Below, piece by piece: positions 35,886 through 44,657 of a stretch of 64,000 nucleotides of DNA. The stretch spans positions 7,536,501 to 7,600,500 of the forward strand of contig NZ_CP108494.1 in NCBI RefSeq assembly GCF_041435435.1. The letters run 5' to 3'. This DNA is from Streptomyces sp. NBC_01241. GTDB lineage: Bacteria; Actinomycetota; Actinomycetes; Streptomycetales; Streptomycetaceae. Position 1 is the stretch's first letter. Each line of letters begins with the position of its first letter. The position numbers were made by a program, and so were the translations under genes. Under the pieces are notes generated by a model. That model saw only the letters and a list, made by a program, of their open reading frames with translations, was not told the DNA's origin and ran no database searches.

Positions 35886-38027
35886 ATGCTGGATCCCACT
35901 TCGGTGGCGGCGATTTCGGCGGTACTCGGCGCGGTTGGTTCGGGGATGGCCAACGAGGCCGGCAAATGGGCCTGGGAGTCGACCGGCGGCTTCGTACGGA
36001 GAATCGTCGGGCGGGAGGTCCCCGCGCCCGTCGCCCCGGGCGACCGGGACGACGTGGCCCGCATGGTCCACGATCAGATCCGCTCGAACCCACAACTCGC
36101 GGCCTCCTGGAGCGCGTTCGCGACAAGAGTGCAGGACAACCCCACTCCCGTCGGAGCAGCAGCGCGGTCACACCTCCCCGCCTCCATCAGGTTCTTCACC
36201 GACCGCAAGGAAGCGATGAAGCAACTCCAGCGCGAGGCATCCCGGCGCGCGGACGGACGGCCCCGCCTCGCCCTGGTGCACGGCCCGGACGGCATGGGGT
36301 CCAGCACGCTCGCCGTGCACTTCGGATCCCGGCCGACCCGGCTCTTCCCGGACGGCCAGATCTACGCCGACCTCGGTGGCGGGGGCGCCGGGAGCGCACG
36401 CGACGTCGGAACCGTACTGCGCACGCTGCTCCGCCAGTTGGGCGTGCGGGACGAAGAGATGCCACCCGCGACCGACCGGCTCGGTGAGTTCTTCCGGCAC
36501 TGTGTGGCGGACCGCAGGCTCCTGGTCGTGCTCGACCACGCGCACTCGGCGGCCCAGGTCCGGCCGTTCCTCACGTCGGCGCCCGGGGTGTTCACGATCG
36601 TGGTCGCCCGGACCCCGTTTCCCGGGCTCGACGCCGTACGGGTCCCCGTCGGTCCGCTCACCGACCGGGACGCTGTGCGTCTGCTCACCGATATCACCGG
36701 CAAATCCGCCGTCGCCGCGGCTCGCGCCACGTTGCCGTCGCTGCTCGACCGGTGCGGCGGATCGCCGTACGCCCTGCGTGCCGCGGCGGACCGGCTCTCC
36801 GCCCCCACCCTTCCGCCGCGCAGCGCCGCGGTGAACGGCGACCCGGTCCAAGGGGCGGCAGAGGACAACTACCAGCTCCTGACGCCGGAAGCCGGCACGC
36901 TGTACCGGCTGATGGCGCTGCGCGGTTGGCCTGCCTTCGATGCCGCGGCGGCGGGACGGACCACCGGTCTGGACCCGGCGGTCACGGCCGGACTCCTGGA
37001 GGATCTTGCCGACAGGATGCTCCTGGAGCGCAGCCGGAGCGGAAGCGACAACAGGCGCTACCACTACCGTCCCGGAGTCCGCGCACACGCCGAGGCGACA
37101 GCGATCCGCGTGGACGGAATCGCGGCCTGCTCGGCAGCCCTGGCCCGCACGCTCCTCGCCTACGCGGACCTGGCGGCATCGGCGGCCCACCAGGCACTCC
37201 CGGAGAGCTGGCGCGTCCCGGCACCCTCCGACGAGCGGTCCGGGCAGGTATACGAGGACCGGGGCGCCGCCCTCGACGTGCTGCTCGCGGAGTCGGGCAA
37301 TCTGGTCGAGGCCGTTCGCTGCGCCGAGGAGTCCGGCCAACCGGACACCGCCGTACACCTGTGCCGTTCCCTGTGGCCGCTGCAGCTCAAGGCCGGGCAT
37401 CACGAGATGCTGCTGCCCGCGCTGCGCATCGGAGCACGTCTCGTCGACTCCCATCTCCCGGGAAGCCTCGACGCCGGAGCGCTCCACGCTCAACTGGCGC
37501 ACAGCCTCACCGAACTGGGGCGTTGGGAGGAAGCGGAGGCGGAGTCGCTGGCTGCGGCTCGGGCCGAGGAATCGGCAGGCCACAAGCGAGGCCACGCCTC
37601 GGCCGTGGAGTTCCTGGGACTGCTGAGACTGCGTCAGTGGCGTTACCAGGAGGCGTACGAGTGCTTCGAGGAAGCGGGCGACATCCTGAGCACGCTGGGC
37701 GCGCACGACGAAGGAGCAGCTGATCTGCCGCGTGCCGAGGCCCTGTTGGAGCGCCACCGCGGACGAGCCCTGCGCGGGATCGGGCGGGGAGCGGAGGCCC
37801 GGGAGAGGCTGGAGTCAGCACTGCGCCGCTTCCGGGTGAGCGGCGATACGTACAACACGGCCCGGACGCTCACCGATCTGGCCGAGACCTGGCTGGACGG
37901 AGAGGACACCGAAGCGGCACTGCCCCTGATCGACGAGGCGATCGCCACACTCGACGGCCAGCGCGCGGAGTACCACCTGACACATCTGCGACGCATGCGA
38001 GAACGCTGCATGACCGGCACCCCGTAG
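35886..38027 (+). CDS. AfsR-like STAND ATPase with TPR repeats, degenerate P-loop
   Basis: About 713 residues from the ATG at 35886, with GGAG nine bases upstream. Residues 1-100 form an alpha-helical head with no DNA-binding domain, followed by an NB-ARC-type NTPase and TPR-like repeats to the end (LAHSLTELGRWEEAEAESLA, LGLLRLRQWRYQEAYECFEEAG). The Walker A region at residues 133-141 reads GPDGMGSST, where the invariant Lys is Ser. Walker B (LLVVLDHAHSA) is kept. It resembles AfsR/SARP-type regulators without the SARP domain. Nucleotide hydrolysis may be lost. Confidence 0.8.
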   Translation: MLDPTSVAAISAVLGAVGSGMANEAGKWAWESTGGFVRRIVGREVPAPVAPGDRDDVARMVHDQIRSNPQLAASWSAFATRVQDNPTPVGAAARSHLPASIRFFTDRKEAMKQLQREASRRADGRPRLALVHGPDGMGSSTLAVHFGSRPTRLFPDGQIYADLGGGGAGSARDVGTVLRTLLRQLGVRDEEMPPATDRLGEFFRHCVADRRLLVVLDHAHSAAQVRPFLTSAPGVFTIVVARTPFPGLDAVRVPVGPLTDRDAVRLLTDITGKSAVAAARATLPSLLDRCGGSPYALRAAADRLSAPTLPPRSAAVNGDPVQGAAEDNYQLLTPEAGTLYRLMALRGWPAFDAAAAGRTTGLDPAVTAGLLEDLADRMLLERSRSGSDNRRYHYRPGVRAHAEATAIRVDGIAACSAALARTLLAYADLAASAAHQALPESWRVPAPSDERSGQVYEDRGAALDVLLAESGNLVEAVRCAEESGQPDTAVHLCRSLWPLQLKAGHHEMLLPALRIGARLVDSHLPGSLDAGALHAQLAHSLTELGRWEEAEAESLAAARAEESAGHKRGHASAVEFLGLLRLRQWRYQEAYECFEEAGDILSTLGAHDEGAADLPRAEALLERHRGRALRGIGRGAEARERLESALRRFRVSGDTYNTARTLTDLAETWLDGEDTEAALPLIDEAIATLDGQRAEYHLTHLRRMRERCMTGTP

Positions 38028-38054
38028 GCGCTCTTCCCGGCTCCGGCACCTCCG

Positions 38055-39883
38055 TCATCCCGGAGGTGCCAGAGGCTCGATGCGTACGTGGTGCAGCCGA
38101 GCACCTGTCCGCACGGAGAGCCCGTCGGCCACGGCTCGCGCGAGCCGCTTGTCGGGGGCGCCCACATCGTGGTCGCTCGTGGCCAGCCAGGCGTACAGGG
38201 CTGAGGCGTACACGGCGGGATCCACACCGCGGACGCCCTCCGTGGAGGTCGCGGGCGCCGCCACCACCCGCAGCGGCTCTTCGCCACGCATCCGGACCAC
38301 ACACGCGGACGGCCCGGTCACATAGGCCGCGAGTGAACAGCACTGATCGCGGCGGAGCACCTCGGCGGTCCAGATCGACGGGGACCCGAAGCGCGGATCG
38401 TCCGGTGCCCCGTCCCGGAAGATGACATCGGCGAGATCCAACTGGTCCACGTCACGGGTGTCTTCGTGCACAGCGACGTGCATTTCACCGTAACCGTAGC
38501 CGTCATCATCGCCATCGCCGCCGCTGTCCGCACTCGTCCACGGGGGCGGCCCCGCCCAGCGACTGACCGCGATCTCGCCCGGCCCGCGTACCTGCGACAG
38601 AACGCGCAGGGGGACAGTGACCGTTCCGGCCTCGTAATCGGGCAGCGTGAGCGGCTTCAAGGAGGCCGGCCGCGCGGGCTCCGGCGCTCCCATCATCGAG
38701 TAGAAGAGCCTGCGCAGGCGCTCCGCGGATTCGCCCGGCACGGAGGTGGTGAATTCGGCGGGCCCCGGCAACGGCCGGTGACGGGCGATGAGTCTCTCGA
38801 TCTGTGCCGACAGCGATGCTTCGGGGTTCAGTTGTGGCGCCTCCCGCATGAACGCGGAGATCGGCGCATCGGGATCCAGGGCGTCGAGCGGCGCGGCGCC
38901 CAGCAGCACAGGAGTGCCGAGGGCGGCCGCGTAATACGTGACGGAACCGTGGTCCCCGATCACCGCATCGGCGGCCAGCAGAGCCTGCCGCCACCCCTTC
39001 AGCGGATCGATCAGCGCCAGCCCGCCGCGCCGCGCGCGATCGAGCCAGGAACGGATCTGACCGGGTCCGTGGCCCTGCCAGACGTTGGGGTGCAGTATGG
39101 CCGCGAACCGGTACTCGTCCACGGGAAACTCCGTGGCGACCCGATCCAGCAGCGCAGCGATGACGTCACCACCGCCCTCTTCGCTGTCACCGACCAGTGA
39201 ATCGGAGTTCCAGGTCGAATTGAGCAGTACGAGCCGCTGCCCCGGCCGCACCCCCAACGCGCGGCGGAAGCGCTCGCGATAGGGCCGGGCGGCGAGCATC
39301 CGGTCGAAGCAGGGGTCCCCGGCGAGAACGGCGGTCGGCGCCGCCTCGGGGCAGGCGATGCGCAATCGTTCGTACTGCTCGGGGTGGGAGAGAACGAGCG
39401 CGTCCGCGACGGGCACGCCCCGCGACAGAAGCCACTCCGGCGCGAGCCCGAAGACGGGCACTGCCCCCGACCCCGACCCGGTGTCCGGTGTCCGGTGTCC
39501 GGTGTCGCCAGCCTCTTAGTGTAGCCGACACCGTGTGAAAGGATGGCCAACTGCCCGGAAAAAAAGTCGAGTTGACCGCCAAAACTGGCGGAGATGATCA
39601 GATCCACCTCCGTCTCGGTCGCCTGCTCGTACGGCATGACCGGCACCCCGGTATCGGCAAGCAACTCTGCCGTGCCCGCCGCGAATGCCGAGGAGCCCGT
39701 ACAGGTCACCAGCAGCTGGACACGCCAGTCGTCGTCGAACAGGGGAAGTACGTCGAGCAGCCGGGTCGCGGCGGTCACGTTGTGTACGACGACGAGCACG
39801 CGCAAGCACTTGCCCCGGGTCGTCCACCGCGCCGCGTCGTCACCCACCGGCACCCGCACCCGTTCGGCCCGCCCGTATGCCAT
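38055..39883 (-). pseudogene. GT-B transferase (CDP-glycerol transferase-like), frameshifted in a 7-bp repeat
   Basis: The N-terminal part (LRVLVVVHNVTAATRLLDVL to SHGVGYTKRLATPDTG) runs in one frame and the rest (VPVFGLAPEWLLSRG to the stop at 38055) in another. The switch falls exactly in four 7-bp repeats at 39478-39505. One extra copy, or two fewer, would join both parts into about 611 residues. The middle resembles CDP-glycerol glycerophosphotransferases: HPNVWQGHG and the donor-site loop AADAVIGDHGSVTYYAAALGTPVLL. That implies cell-wall or capsule polymer synthesis. As it stands only a 290-residue product could be made. It may be phase variable, decayed or a sequencing slip. Confidence 0.75.
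39478..39505. repeat. Four perfect 7-bp tandem repeats inside a coding region
   Basis: CCGGTGT occurs four times head to tail on the plus strand (ACACCGG on the coding strand). As 7 is not a multiple of three, loss or gain of a unit changes the frame of the transferase gene. Downstream in-frame codons after an added unit read TPDTGSGSGAVPVFG, which continues the family match. Confidence 0.9.
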
Positions 39884-39950
39884 TCGTCCGCACGCCCCTT
39901 CATCCAGTCCAGCTCAGCCACGATAGTCAACCAGTGCGACCACCGGACCG

Positions 39951-39986
39951 ACCATGGGGCAGACCATGGGGCAGACCATGGGACAG
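39951..39986. repeat. 12-bp tandem repeat, three units
   Basis: accatggggcag appears twice and accatgggacag once, directly adjacent, in the gap between the transferase gene and the GtrA-like relic. It lies upstream of the transferase start (39883). Confidence 0.8.
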
Positions 39987-40035
39987 ACCCGGATTGGGGC
40001 AGACACCAGGACAGGCTCATGTATGCGGCGCCCCC

Positions 40036-40292
40036 TCACGCAGCCATCGCAACCGCGACCTTGCTCAGTGGTGAGTCGTCGTGGGATCGGGGCGCGTTCC
40101 GGTCGGCGAAGACGACAACCCGCAGCACCGCGAACCGTGCGACACCCGCCAGGGCGGATGCCGACAGATAGACCGTCTGCTCGACGAGGGCCGAAGGTTC
40201 CGGCCGTACGGCGTGCAGGCAGAGCAGCGCCCCGGTCGTGAACGTATAGCTCACCGCGACCGTCACTCCGGACTGGAGATGGACCGTTCCTA
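40036..40292 (-). pseudogene. C-terminal piece of a GtrA-like membrane protein
   Basis: The minus strand encodes SGVTVAVSYTFTTGALLCLH, then VEQTVYLSASALAGVARFAVLRVVVFADR, then a hydrophilic tail. This fits the last two or three helices of a GtrA-family membrane protein, whose usual ending is a helix followed by RFxxLRxxVF. The match starts abruptly about 10 bp from the inverted repeat that bounds the TnpB element, so the N-terminal half was probably separated by that insertion. No N-terminal half is seen on the other side. Confidence 0.5.
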
Positions 40293-41948
40293 GCCAGTGT
40301 GCATGAGTGAGTCCTGGACCCACTGATGTGTACTGGGCGCATCCCGAACGGTTTTGGATGCGCTGGGTTGCCGCTTTCGCGTCCCGTTCGGCGGCACGTC
40401 TCTGGGGGCGTGGTCCGTTGCGAGTGGGCGGGTTCCCTCGCGCCCCCGTGCACCTGGCCTGGCCTGGGCGGTCCGATGCCCCGCACGATCTCTCTGGTCG
40501 TGTGGGGGCGGTGCCGTCCGACGCCGGACCGGGTGTCCGAGGGCGCGTCGTCCGATCGCGATGCCGGCGGCATCGTGACGGGACATTCTGCGGTGCGGGG
40601 TGGCCAGTGGTTTCTGCCAGTGCTGGGCACCCCACATCGAGGTGTAGGCGGGGTCGACCGCGACGATACTCAGGTCGTGTTCGGCTGCCATGGAGACCAG
40701 CCGGGCCTTGAGCTTTCCGGTCGGGATTCCGGAGATGAGCTGGCGGAACCGTTTCCTGCGGCCGTGTTTCTCGCGGGTCTTCTCGGTGGTGAAGTCGAGG
40801 TCTTCGATGGCGATCGCGGTGACACCGGCCTGCTTGGCCCAGTGGAGCAGGCGGGTCAGTGCGTGGCGGATCTGGGCGTCGCGGTGCGTGGTGGTGCCGG
40901 AGAGGTTGTAGCCGAAGCGGTGCGGGTCGCCGATGGGGTTGCCGTGTGGGTCGAGGTGGTAGGCGGCGAAGTGGTCGGCGTTGGTATCGACGCCGATCAT
41001 GCCCCGGGCTCGGGCGGTCGTGAGGGGGATGGTCTGGACGATGGGGCGTTGCCAGGAGGCGGTGAGGTACCAGCGGCGACGGTCGGTGTCGAGGTGGATG
41101 CGGTAGGCGACGGACCGGTTCGCGGTGATGCGGTCGGCCCACTCCTGGCCCCGGTGTGCGAACGCCACGGTCGAGGTGAGGGTGTACCGGCCGTGCTTGG
41201 CGTTGGCCAGGTGTGCGAGCGGGACGGGCAGTTTGATGCTGACCTCGCCGTCCGGAGTGACGCGGATGGTCTCGTTCCCGAACCGCTTCCCGGACTCGCC
41301 GTCGGCGGCGATGAACCAGCGCTCCGCCTCCCAGCGCTCCCGCCACTGCTCTTCGGTGAGGTGGGCGTCGGCGAGGTGGTGGCGAGTGTTGAGGAGGCGT
41401 TTGCCGCCGCGTACGACCCGGACGCGTCCGGCCTGCCGGTCACGGACCGCGGCAGCATGCCGCGCTTCCAGCGCCGCGAGACGGCGGGACTTGTGGAACC
41501 ACTCACCCCTGGAACGGTAGCCACCGGCCGCCCGCTTGGTGCCCCTCGCGCCGATGGGGAGGGACAGGCGGTGCCGCAGCGTCCCGATCCCGGCCTCCAG
41601 ATTCCGGATGTGCGCCGCCTGACAACGGCGCGCCAGCGCCCACTGATCGTGTGTGGCCTTGGTGATCGCACCCGCGATCCGAGACGACGACAGCGGCGTC
41701 AGGTCCCGCTTGCGCGCCGCCCAGGTCTCCTTGCTGTGCTCCAGACCATCCGCACAACGGGCCCTGAGGTCATGGGAAGCGAGCGCGCCCTGGTGCTCAC
41801 CGACTGCCCGCAGAACCTTCTCGTCCTGGGGCGTGAGGTGCTTGAGACGGTCCCGGACCGCCACCCCGCAAGGCCCGGGCGCCACGAAGGGCGCGGCCAG
41901 CTCCCGTACACCACCCACTACAACACCCCCTCCCACGAGACCGGACAC
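40290..41948 (-). CDS. tnpB: TnpB-related RuvC-fold nuclease, zinc finger missing
   Basis: 552 residues from a GTG. The RuvC-like catalytic triad is visible: D321 (GVDTNADH), E382 (AIEDLDF) and D459 (SRHDAAG). Between E382 and D459 ordinary TnpB carries a CxxC...CxxC zinc finger after NPAYTSQ; here the segment reads VDPAYTSMWGAQHWQKPL with no cysteines. This matches the actinobacterial 'TnpB-related accessory protein' group. A basic C-terminal extension of about 75 residues runs into the left element end. Classical TnpB is an RNA-guided nuclease; activity here is unknown. Confidence 0.82.
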   Translation of the reverse strand: MSGLVGGGVVVGGVRELAAPFVAPGPCGVAVRDRLKHLTPQDEKVLRAVGEHQGALASHDLRARCADGLEHSKETWAARKRDLTPLSSSRIAGAITKATHDQWALARRCQAAHIRNLEAGIGTLRHRLSLPIGARGTKRAAGGYRSRGEWFHKSRRLAALEARHAAAVRDRQAGRVRVVRGGKRLLNTRHHLADAHLTEEQWRERWEAERWFIAADGESGKRFGNETIRVTPDGEVSIKLPVPLAHLANAKHGRYTLTSTVAFAHRGQEWADRITANRSVAYRIHLDTDRRRWYLTASWQRPIVQTIPLTTARARGMIGVDTNADHFAAYHLDPHGNPIGDPHRFGYNLSGTTTHRDAQIRHALTRLLHWAKQAGVTAIAIEDLDFTTEKTREKHGRRKRFRQLISGIPTGKLKARLVSMAAEHDLSIVAVDPAYTSMWGAQHWQKPLATPHRRMSRHDAAGIAIGRRALGHPVRRRTAPPPHDQRDRAGHRTAQARPGARGREGTRPLATDHAPRDVPPNGTRKRQPSASKTVRDAPSTHQWVQDSLMHTG

Positions 41949-42048
41949 CTGCTACCCAGTCCAACGAGCACCAGCCGCCAAGGTCACCCATTCGGCCCCA
42001 GAACTCCCGTTCCCGCTCCATGAAGCCGCCGACAGGACTCACTCCTGC
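40302..42048. mobile_element. TnpB-carrying element with 15-bp imperfect inverted ends
   Basis: The left end at 40302-40316 reads catgagtgagtcctg. The reverse complement of the right end at 42034-42048 reads caggagtgagtcctg: 14 of 15 bases match. The pair brackets the tnpB-like gene tightly, and the left end coincides with the break in the GtrA-like gene. IS200/IS605 elements normally lack terminal inverted repeats, so the boundary assignment is tentative. No tnpA and no obvious target-site duplication are present. Confidence 0.4.
40337..40363 (-). ncRNA. Hairpin at the 3' end of tnpB, possible omega-RNA part
   Basis: gcgcatcc and ggatgcgc form an 8-bp stem with an 11-nt loop inside the last codons of tnpB. 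In IS605-type systems the guide RNA is made from the tnpB 3' end plus the element end, so this is where its scaffold would lie. Only the hairpin itself is seen. Confidence 0.25.
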
Positions 42049-42259
42049 TCACTCCAACGCCACTTCAGCTCAGCAAACCGACAGCAGCTCACAACCCCTT
42101 TTGCCGCCCTGTGTGCGACATGGCCTCGGGCCCGGCTGGAGATCCGGAGCAGCGGGATTGGGCATATGTGCCGGCTGTCTCGGGCTTGCACCCCCGGTCT
42201 GGGGCGCCTGGGTTCGCGGATCGCTGCATCGTGCGGTTTCTGCGCACCAGATGCCGAGC
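42049..42259. other. Gap between element end and lipoprotein gene
   Basis: No gene or clear signal is seen here. Confidence 0.4.
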
Positions 42260-42688
42260 TCAGGTCCCTGTGTGGCCGGTGAGTACCTCGCCGAAGACGT
42301 CGTAGACGACGACGCGCATCTGCTGCGAGTGGATGGCGGAGAAGGTCTCCACGATGGTTTCTGCCGTGGACATGGGGTCCTCGACGGGGGTTGGGCCGCC
42401 GTTGATGTCGGTGGAGATGAAGGCATTTCCGGATTTGGCGTCCCAATCACCGATGATCTTCTGGACTCGTGTGGCAGCCTTCTGCTGGTCGTTGGTGCCG
42501 TGCTTGTCCACCCATGACCGGAACTCTCGTGCTCGCTTGGAGGACTTGGCCTGATTGGTGTCCCTGGGGAGTTTCGTGGCTATGTTGGTGGGAGGGAGGG
42601 GCCCGGCAGAGTCGTCGTGGAGACTGCATCCGGTGAGCAACGCGGCCGTAACTGCAATGCCAAGGAGCGGGGTGATCACTGCGCGCAC
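42260..42688 (-). CDS. Small lipoprotein of unknown function
   Basis: 142 residues. The signal peptide ends in a lipobox, AALLTGC, so the mature protein should be lipid-anchored at Cys21. The rest is hydrophilic with a helical AREFRSWVDKHGTNDQQKAATRVQKII stretch and no recognisable domain. GGAGAG lies just before the GTG start. It stands alone on this strand. Confidence 0.7.
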   Translation of the reverse strand: MRAVITPLLGIAVTAALLTGCSLHDDSAGPLPPTNIATKLPRDTNQAKSSKRAREFRSWVDKHGTNDQQKAATRVQKIIGDWDAKSGNAFISTDINGGPTPVEDPMSTAETIVETFSAIHSQQMRVVVYDVFGEVLTGHTGT

Positions 42689-42867
42689 GGTCTCTCCAGC
42701 GTAGAGAAATGAGAGGAAGCTTCCGGAGCGGAAGCCCGGAAGGGCTCAGAACTTGAGTGTGTCAGAACCGGCGATCGACACCTTCAGCACCGGACGCGTC
42801 GGCATCGAGTCCTCCACACGACTGGGCCGACACTGCTGGGTGGCCGAGAGTACCGTGTCGTGGCTGG

Positions 42868-43119
42868 TCAGCTGCCGACGACTGCACCGCCGCGACGAAC
42901 GCAAGCCTGAGCACTTCCTGGCCTCTGTCGGCATAGCCGAGTCCTCATCGCCCACCGCCGCCTCAACGGATGAAGCGACGTCTGACGAGCGGTGCTTGGA
43001 GCCGCGACCATGCTTCGTGATCCAGCCCTGAACAGGGCAATCGCCAACCAAGCGAACAGTGCAGCCGACACCACCCCAAGAGCGAGGTAAACGATCCTGG
43101 GCCACTGCTCCGTGCTCAC
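42868..43119 (-). CDS. Small single-pass membrane protein
   Basis: 83 residues from the GTG at 43119, with GGGAG upstream. One hydrophobic segment (IVYLALGVVSAALFAWLAIALF) is followed by an Arg-rich tail with several cysteines. No known family. The tail is compositionally odd, so the true C-terminus may be affected by a frameshift. Confidence 0.4.
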   Translation of the reverse strand: MSTEQWPRIVYLALGVVSAALFAWLAIALFRAGSRSMVAAPSTARQTSLHPLRRRWAMRTRLCRQRPGSAQACVRRGGAVVGS

Positions 43120-43252
43120 CAAGCTCCCTCTCCGTGGACAACCAGCCCGATAACTCCATGGCTGTGTCACCCCAAAAAGGCGGGCACCCAGACCTGAGGC
43201 CTGATGTCGTCCGGCCCGGTCCATGTGTGGACCGGGCCGGAGGCACGTGTCG

Positions 43253-43438
43253 TCAGTGATCCGCTGCGTACCGTACGAACCGGCCCCAGCCCTCGCGTCC
43301 GACCGCGAACGCTGGGCGGCTCAGGTCCTTGGAGTCCCGGACATGGACGGCCTGCTCGGCGACAGCGACCTCCACGCAGTCGTCGCCCTGGCTGCCGCTG
43401 TAGCTGGACTTGAACCAGGCGAGTTCCGTCGTACTCAT
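43253..43438 (-). CDS. DUF397 protein
   Basis: 61 residues with the DUF397 hallmarks AWFKSSYSGSQGDDCVEVA, VHVRDSKD and a C-terminal GWGRFV. DUF397 proteins are small partners of XRE/DUF5753 regulators in Streptomyces; this one starts within the stop of such a regulator (ATGA overlap). Confidence 0.93.
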   Translation of the reverse strand: MSTTELAWFKSSYSGSQGDDCVEVAVAEQAVHVRDSKDLSRPAFAVGREGWGRFVRYAADH

Positions 43439-44292
43439 AGGTCTCCTCGCAGTCGCTCCAACAGACCCCGCGATTCCTTGGGGTTCAGGGCCTGCGAACG
43501 CAGTGTGTCATAGCGCTGGTGAAGGAGACTCACCTCTTTCGGATCGGTGATCAGCCGTCCGTTCTGCTGCCCCTCGGAGTACCCGAGGCGGCGTCCTTCC
43601 GGCGTCTCCAGCAGCCGCACCGGCCCGTCCAGGCACGCGTGTAACCCAGCCTCCAACGGCACCACTTGCAGCGTCACATTGCGCGGAGCGCTGAGCTCCA
43701 GTATGCGATCGAGCATGCCCCGCATCTGCTCCGGACGGCCGAACCTGCGCCGGAGGACATGCTCTTCCACGATGAAGCTGAACGGGACGGTAGGCCGTTC
43801 GTGCATCATCTTCTGCCGCTCCAGCCGCGCTGCGAGCTGGGCTTCCAGCTGCTGATCCGTCAGCAACAGAATCGTGCCCTCGAACACCGCCCGCGCATAT
43901 GCGTCCGACTGCAACAACCCCGGCACCAGCCTGCACTCGTAGGTGCACAGGCTCACCGCAACCTTCTCCAACCGCGCCCACCTGCGGAACCAGGCCGCCA
44001 GCCCCGGCTCGCCGCGCGTCAGATGGGCTGCGGCTTTTCTCAGCGCGCACGTGTTGCCGAGTGCCGCCTCCGCCCGCTCCACGAACGCGTCATCCGGCAT
44101 GCGGCGCCCCAACTCCACCGAGTCCACTGTGTGTTTGGAGAACCTCACGTGCGTGCCGAAGTCGGTCCGGCTGAGCCCGGCGTGTTCGCGGAGGGCCTGG
44201 ACGACGGCCCCGAAAGTCCGCAGACTGTCCGAGGGGTCGGGTTCCCGCTCCTCCCGATCAGCCCCTGCCACAACGGCGTTATCGGTCGTCAT
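43435..44292 (-). CDS. XRE-family regulator with DUF5753
   Basis: 285 residues: an N-terminal XRE helix-turn-helix (LREHAGLSRTDFGTHVRFSKHTVDSVELGRRMP) and a C-terminal DUF5753 domain (YECRLVPGLLQSDAYARAVF, VPLEAGLHACLDGPVRLLE). It is translationally coupled to the DUF397 gene and divergent from an anti-sigma-like ATPase, the common three-gene arrangement of developmental or antibiotic regulators in Streptomyces. A 9-bp-arm palindrome about 95 bp upstream is its likely operator. Confidence 0.93.
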   Translation of the reverse strand: MTTDNAVVAGADREEREPDPSDSLRTFGAVVQALREHAGLSRTDFGTHVRFSKHTVDSVELGRRMPDDAFVERAEAALGNTCALRKAAAHLTRGEPGLAAWFRRWARLEKVAVSLCTYECRLVPGLLQSDAYARAVFEGTILLLTDQQLEAQLAARLERQKMMHERPTVPFSFIVEEHVLRRRFGRPEQMRGMLDRILELSAPRNVTLQVVPLEAGLHACLDGPVRLLETPEGRRLGYSEGQQNGRLITDPKEVSLLHQRYDTLRSQALNPKESRGLLERLRGDL

Positions 44293-44657
44293 ACGCGGCC
44301 ACCTCCAGGTGCATGCGCGCGCGATCTTTCCGCGCTCAACTCACCCAGGGTGACGGAATGACCGTCGCGCTGGCCACTGAACGTGCCCGTACGCTGACTG
44401 AGCGTACGGAGTCCGGCGGTCCGAGTGCAGGCCGGCGCGGACGGTGAACACACCCAGAAGCAGCCGCGGGCCCGACGATCAGCCAAAGCACTGCCCGACA
44501 CCTTCCCGAGCAGGAACTGTCCGGCACCAGCGATACGGACCCGGCCCGGTGCGACGTCCGTACAACGTTCCGCGCCGTGGTCCCGCTCTCCGTACCCCTG
44601 CCTGTCGTACGGAAGTAATGCCTGGTCGGAGTCGTCTCAAGGGGAAACCCTGGCGGG
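44293..44657. promoter_or_regulatory. Divergent promoter region of the XRE/ATPase trio
   Basis: No gene lies here. At 44387-44409 there is a perfect inverted repeat, CCGTACGCT, five bases, AGCGTACGG, between the divergent starts at 44292 and 44658. Its dyad symmetry and position suggest an operator for the XRE regulator. Confidence 0.55.
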
